Origin: an uncultured Bacillaceae bacterium
GTDB lineage: Bacteria; Bacillota; Bacilli; Bacillales; Caldibacillaceae
DNA length: 12,865 nucleotides
Direction: 5' to 3'
Assembly: GCA_937983015.1 (NCBI GenBank)
Contig: CALKAK010000120.1
Span: 1-12,865 of the forward strand
The notes below the pieces were generated by a model. The model did no database searches, had not been told where the DNA came from, and saw only the letters and a list, made by a program, of their open reading frames with translations. Of the stretch, positions 12,365 to 12,865 are shown piece after piece. Every line of letters starts with the position of its first letter. The stretch's first letter is position 1. The position numbers were made by a program, and so were the translations under genes.

Positions 12365-12865
12365 ATGACTTTACAGTTAAAAAATGTAACGAAGCGTTTT
12401 GGTAAGTTCACGGCGGTGGACCACCTGTCCTTGGAAATCCCCGAAAACGAACTATTCGGATTTCTCGGCCGCAACGGTGCCGGCAAGACAACGACGTTCC
12501 GGATGATTCTCGGAATTCTCGATCCCAATGAAGGGGAAATCACCTGGAATGGCAGGCAAATCGATTATTCGCTCAGCCCCGAGATCGGTTATTTACCGGA
12601 AGAACGGGGACTCTATCCAAAATTGACGGTGAAAGAACAGATCCTTTACCTGGCTCGCCTGCGTAAAATGAGCAAACGGGATGCGTTAAAAGAACTGGAT
12701 GACTGGCTCGAGCGATTTAAGATCACCGAATACAAAAACAAGCGGGTTGAAGAACTATCGAAGGGGAATCAGCAGAAAATTCAATTTATCGCCAGTGTCA
12801 TCCACAAGCCAAAATTGTTGATTCTCGATGAACCGTTCAGCGGTCTGGATCCGGTCAATGTCGTT
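12365..12865 (+). CDS. yhaQ: YhaQ/NatA-type ABC transporter ATPase, 3' end outside window
   Basis: 167 codons are visible of an ATPase that is normally about 300 residues. The N-terminus (MTLQLKNVTKRFG) leads into Walker A GRNGAGKTT, the switch region with GYLPEERGLYPKLTVKEQ, the signature in its variant form LSKGNQQK, and Walker B LLILDEPFSGLDP close to the edge. The EERGLYP segment and the LSKGN variant are typical of the NatA/YhaQ group of sodium- or drug-efflux exporters; the substrate cannot be read from this. A membrane partner (YhaP/NatB-like) is expected just beyond the window. AGGAGG lies about 6 bases before the ATG, and a -10 box plus palindrome precede it. Confidence 0.9.
   Translation, partial: MTLQLKNVTKRFGKFTAVDHLSLEIPENELFGFLGRNGAGKTTTFRMILGILDPNEGEITWNGRQIDYSLSPEIGYLPEERGLYPKLTVKEQILYLARLRKMSKRDALKELDDWLERFKITEYKNKRVEELSKGNQQKIQFIASVIHKPKLLILDEPFSGLDPVNVV

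Overview
The window reads as ordinary chromosomal DNA from a spore-forming, low-to-moderate GC Gram-positive bacterium of the Bacillaceae (Bacillus/Geobacillus type). The main clues are an alpha/beta-type small acid-soluble spore protein, a YheC/YheD spore-coat-associated ATP-grasp protein, a sporulation-kinase-like histidine kinase, an MsmX-type sugar ABC ATPase, and the pairs YheB/YheA and YjlC/Ndh, all close to the Bacillus subtilis proteins as I remember them. Shine-Dalgarno sequences are strong (AGGAGG, AAGGGGG) and most genes end in clear intrinsic terminators. I see no insertion sequence, prophage, tRNA, rRNA, CRISPR array or toxin-antitoxin pair. The genus cannot be fixed from this window.

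Layout, left to right. (1) 1-1446, minus: cardiolipin synthase, with only the stop codon and at most a few residues cut off by the window edge. (2) 1728-3074, plus: a soluble PAS histidine kinase followed by a small TatA translocase subunit, closed by a terminator. (3) 3182-3388, minus: an SASP gene with its own terminator. (4) 3650-3892, plus: a small cysteine-rich protein of unknown function. (5) 3966-7640, minus: MsmX-like ATPase, a PucR/CdaR-type regulator and a YheC/YheD protein, with a terminator after the ATPase and another after the YheC/YheD gene. Cre-like sequences lie upstream of both the regulator and the ATPase. (6) 8024-9626, plus: yheB and yheA, then a terminator. (7) 9682-10240: about 560 bases without a convincing gene, increasingly AT-rich, holding several TGTGA motifs, repeats and a leader hairpin. 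(8) 10241-11878, plus: the yjlC-ndh operon, encoding a DUF1641 protein and a type II NADH dehydrogenase, then a terminator shared with the convergent small gene yhzD (minus). (9) 12365-end, plus: the first 167 codons of a YhaQ/NatA-type ABC ATPase.

Functional themes are membrane lipid and protein export (cls, tatA), sporulation and spore structure (kinase, SASP, YheC/YheD), carbohydrate uptake (MsmX with a neighbouring regulator), and respiratory NADH oxidation (ndh), whose long upstream region suggests redox control. The yheD-yheB-yheA and yhzD/yhaQ surroundings resemble the yhe/yha region of B. subtilis, but yjlC-ndh sits between them and only one YheC/YheD gene is present. I found no strong candidate for a new multi-gene system. 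The most interesting material is regulatory: the region before yjlC-ndh, the paired cre-like sites around the PucR-type gene, and several perfect palindromes in promoter regions. All promoter and operator calls are by eye.
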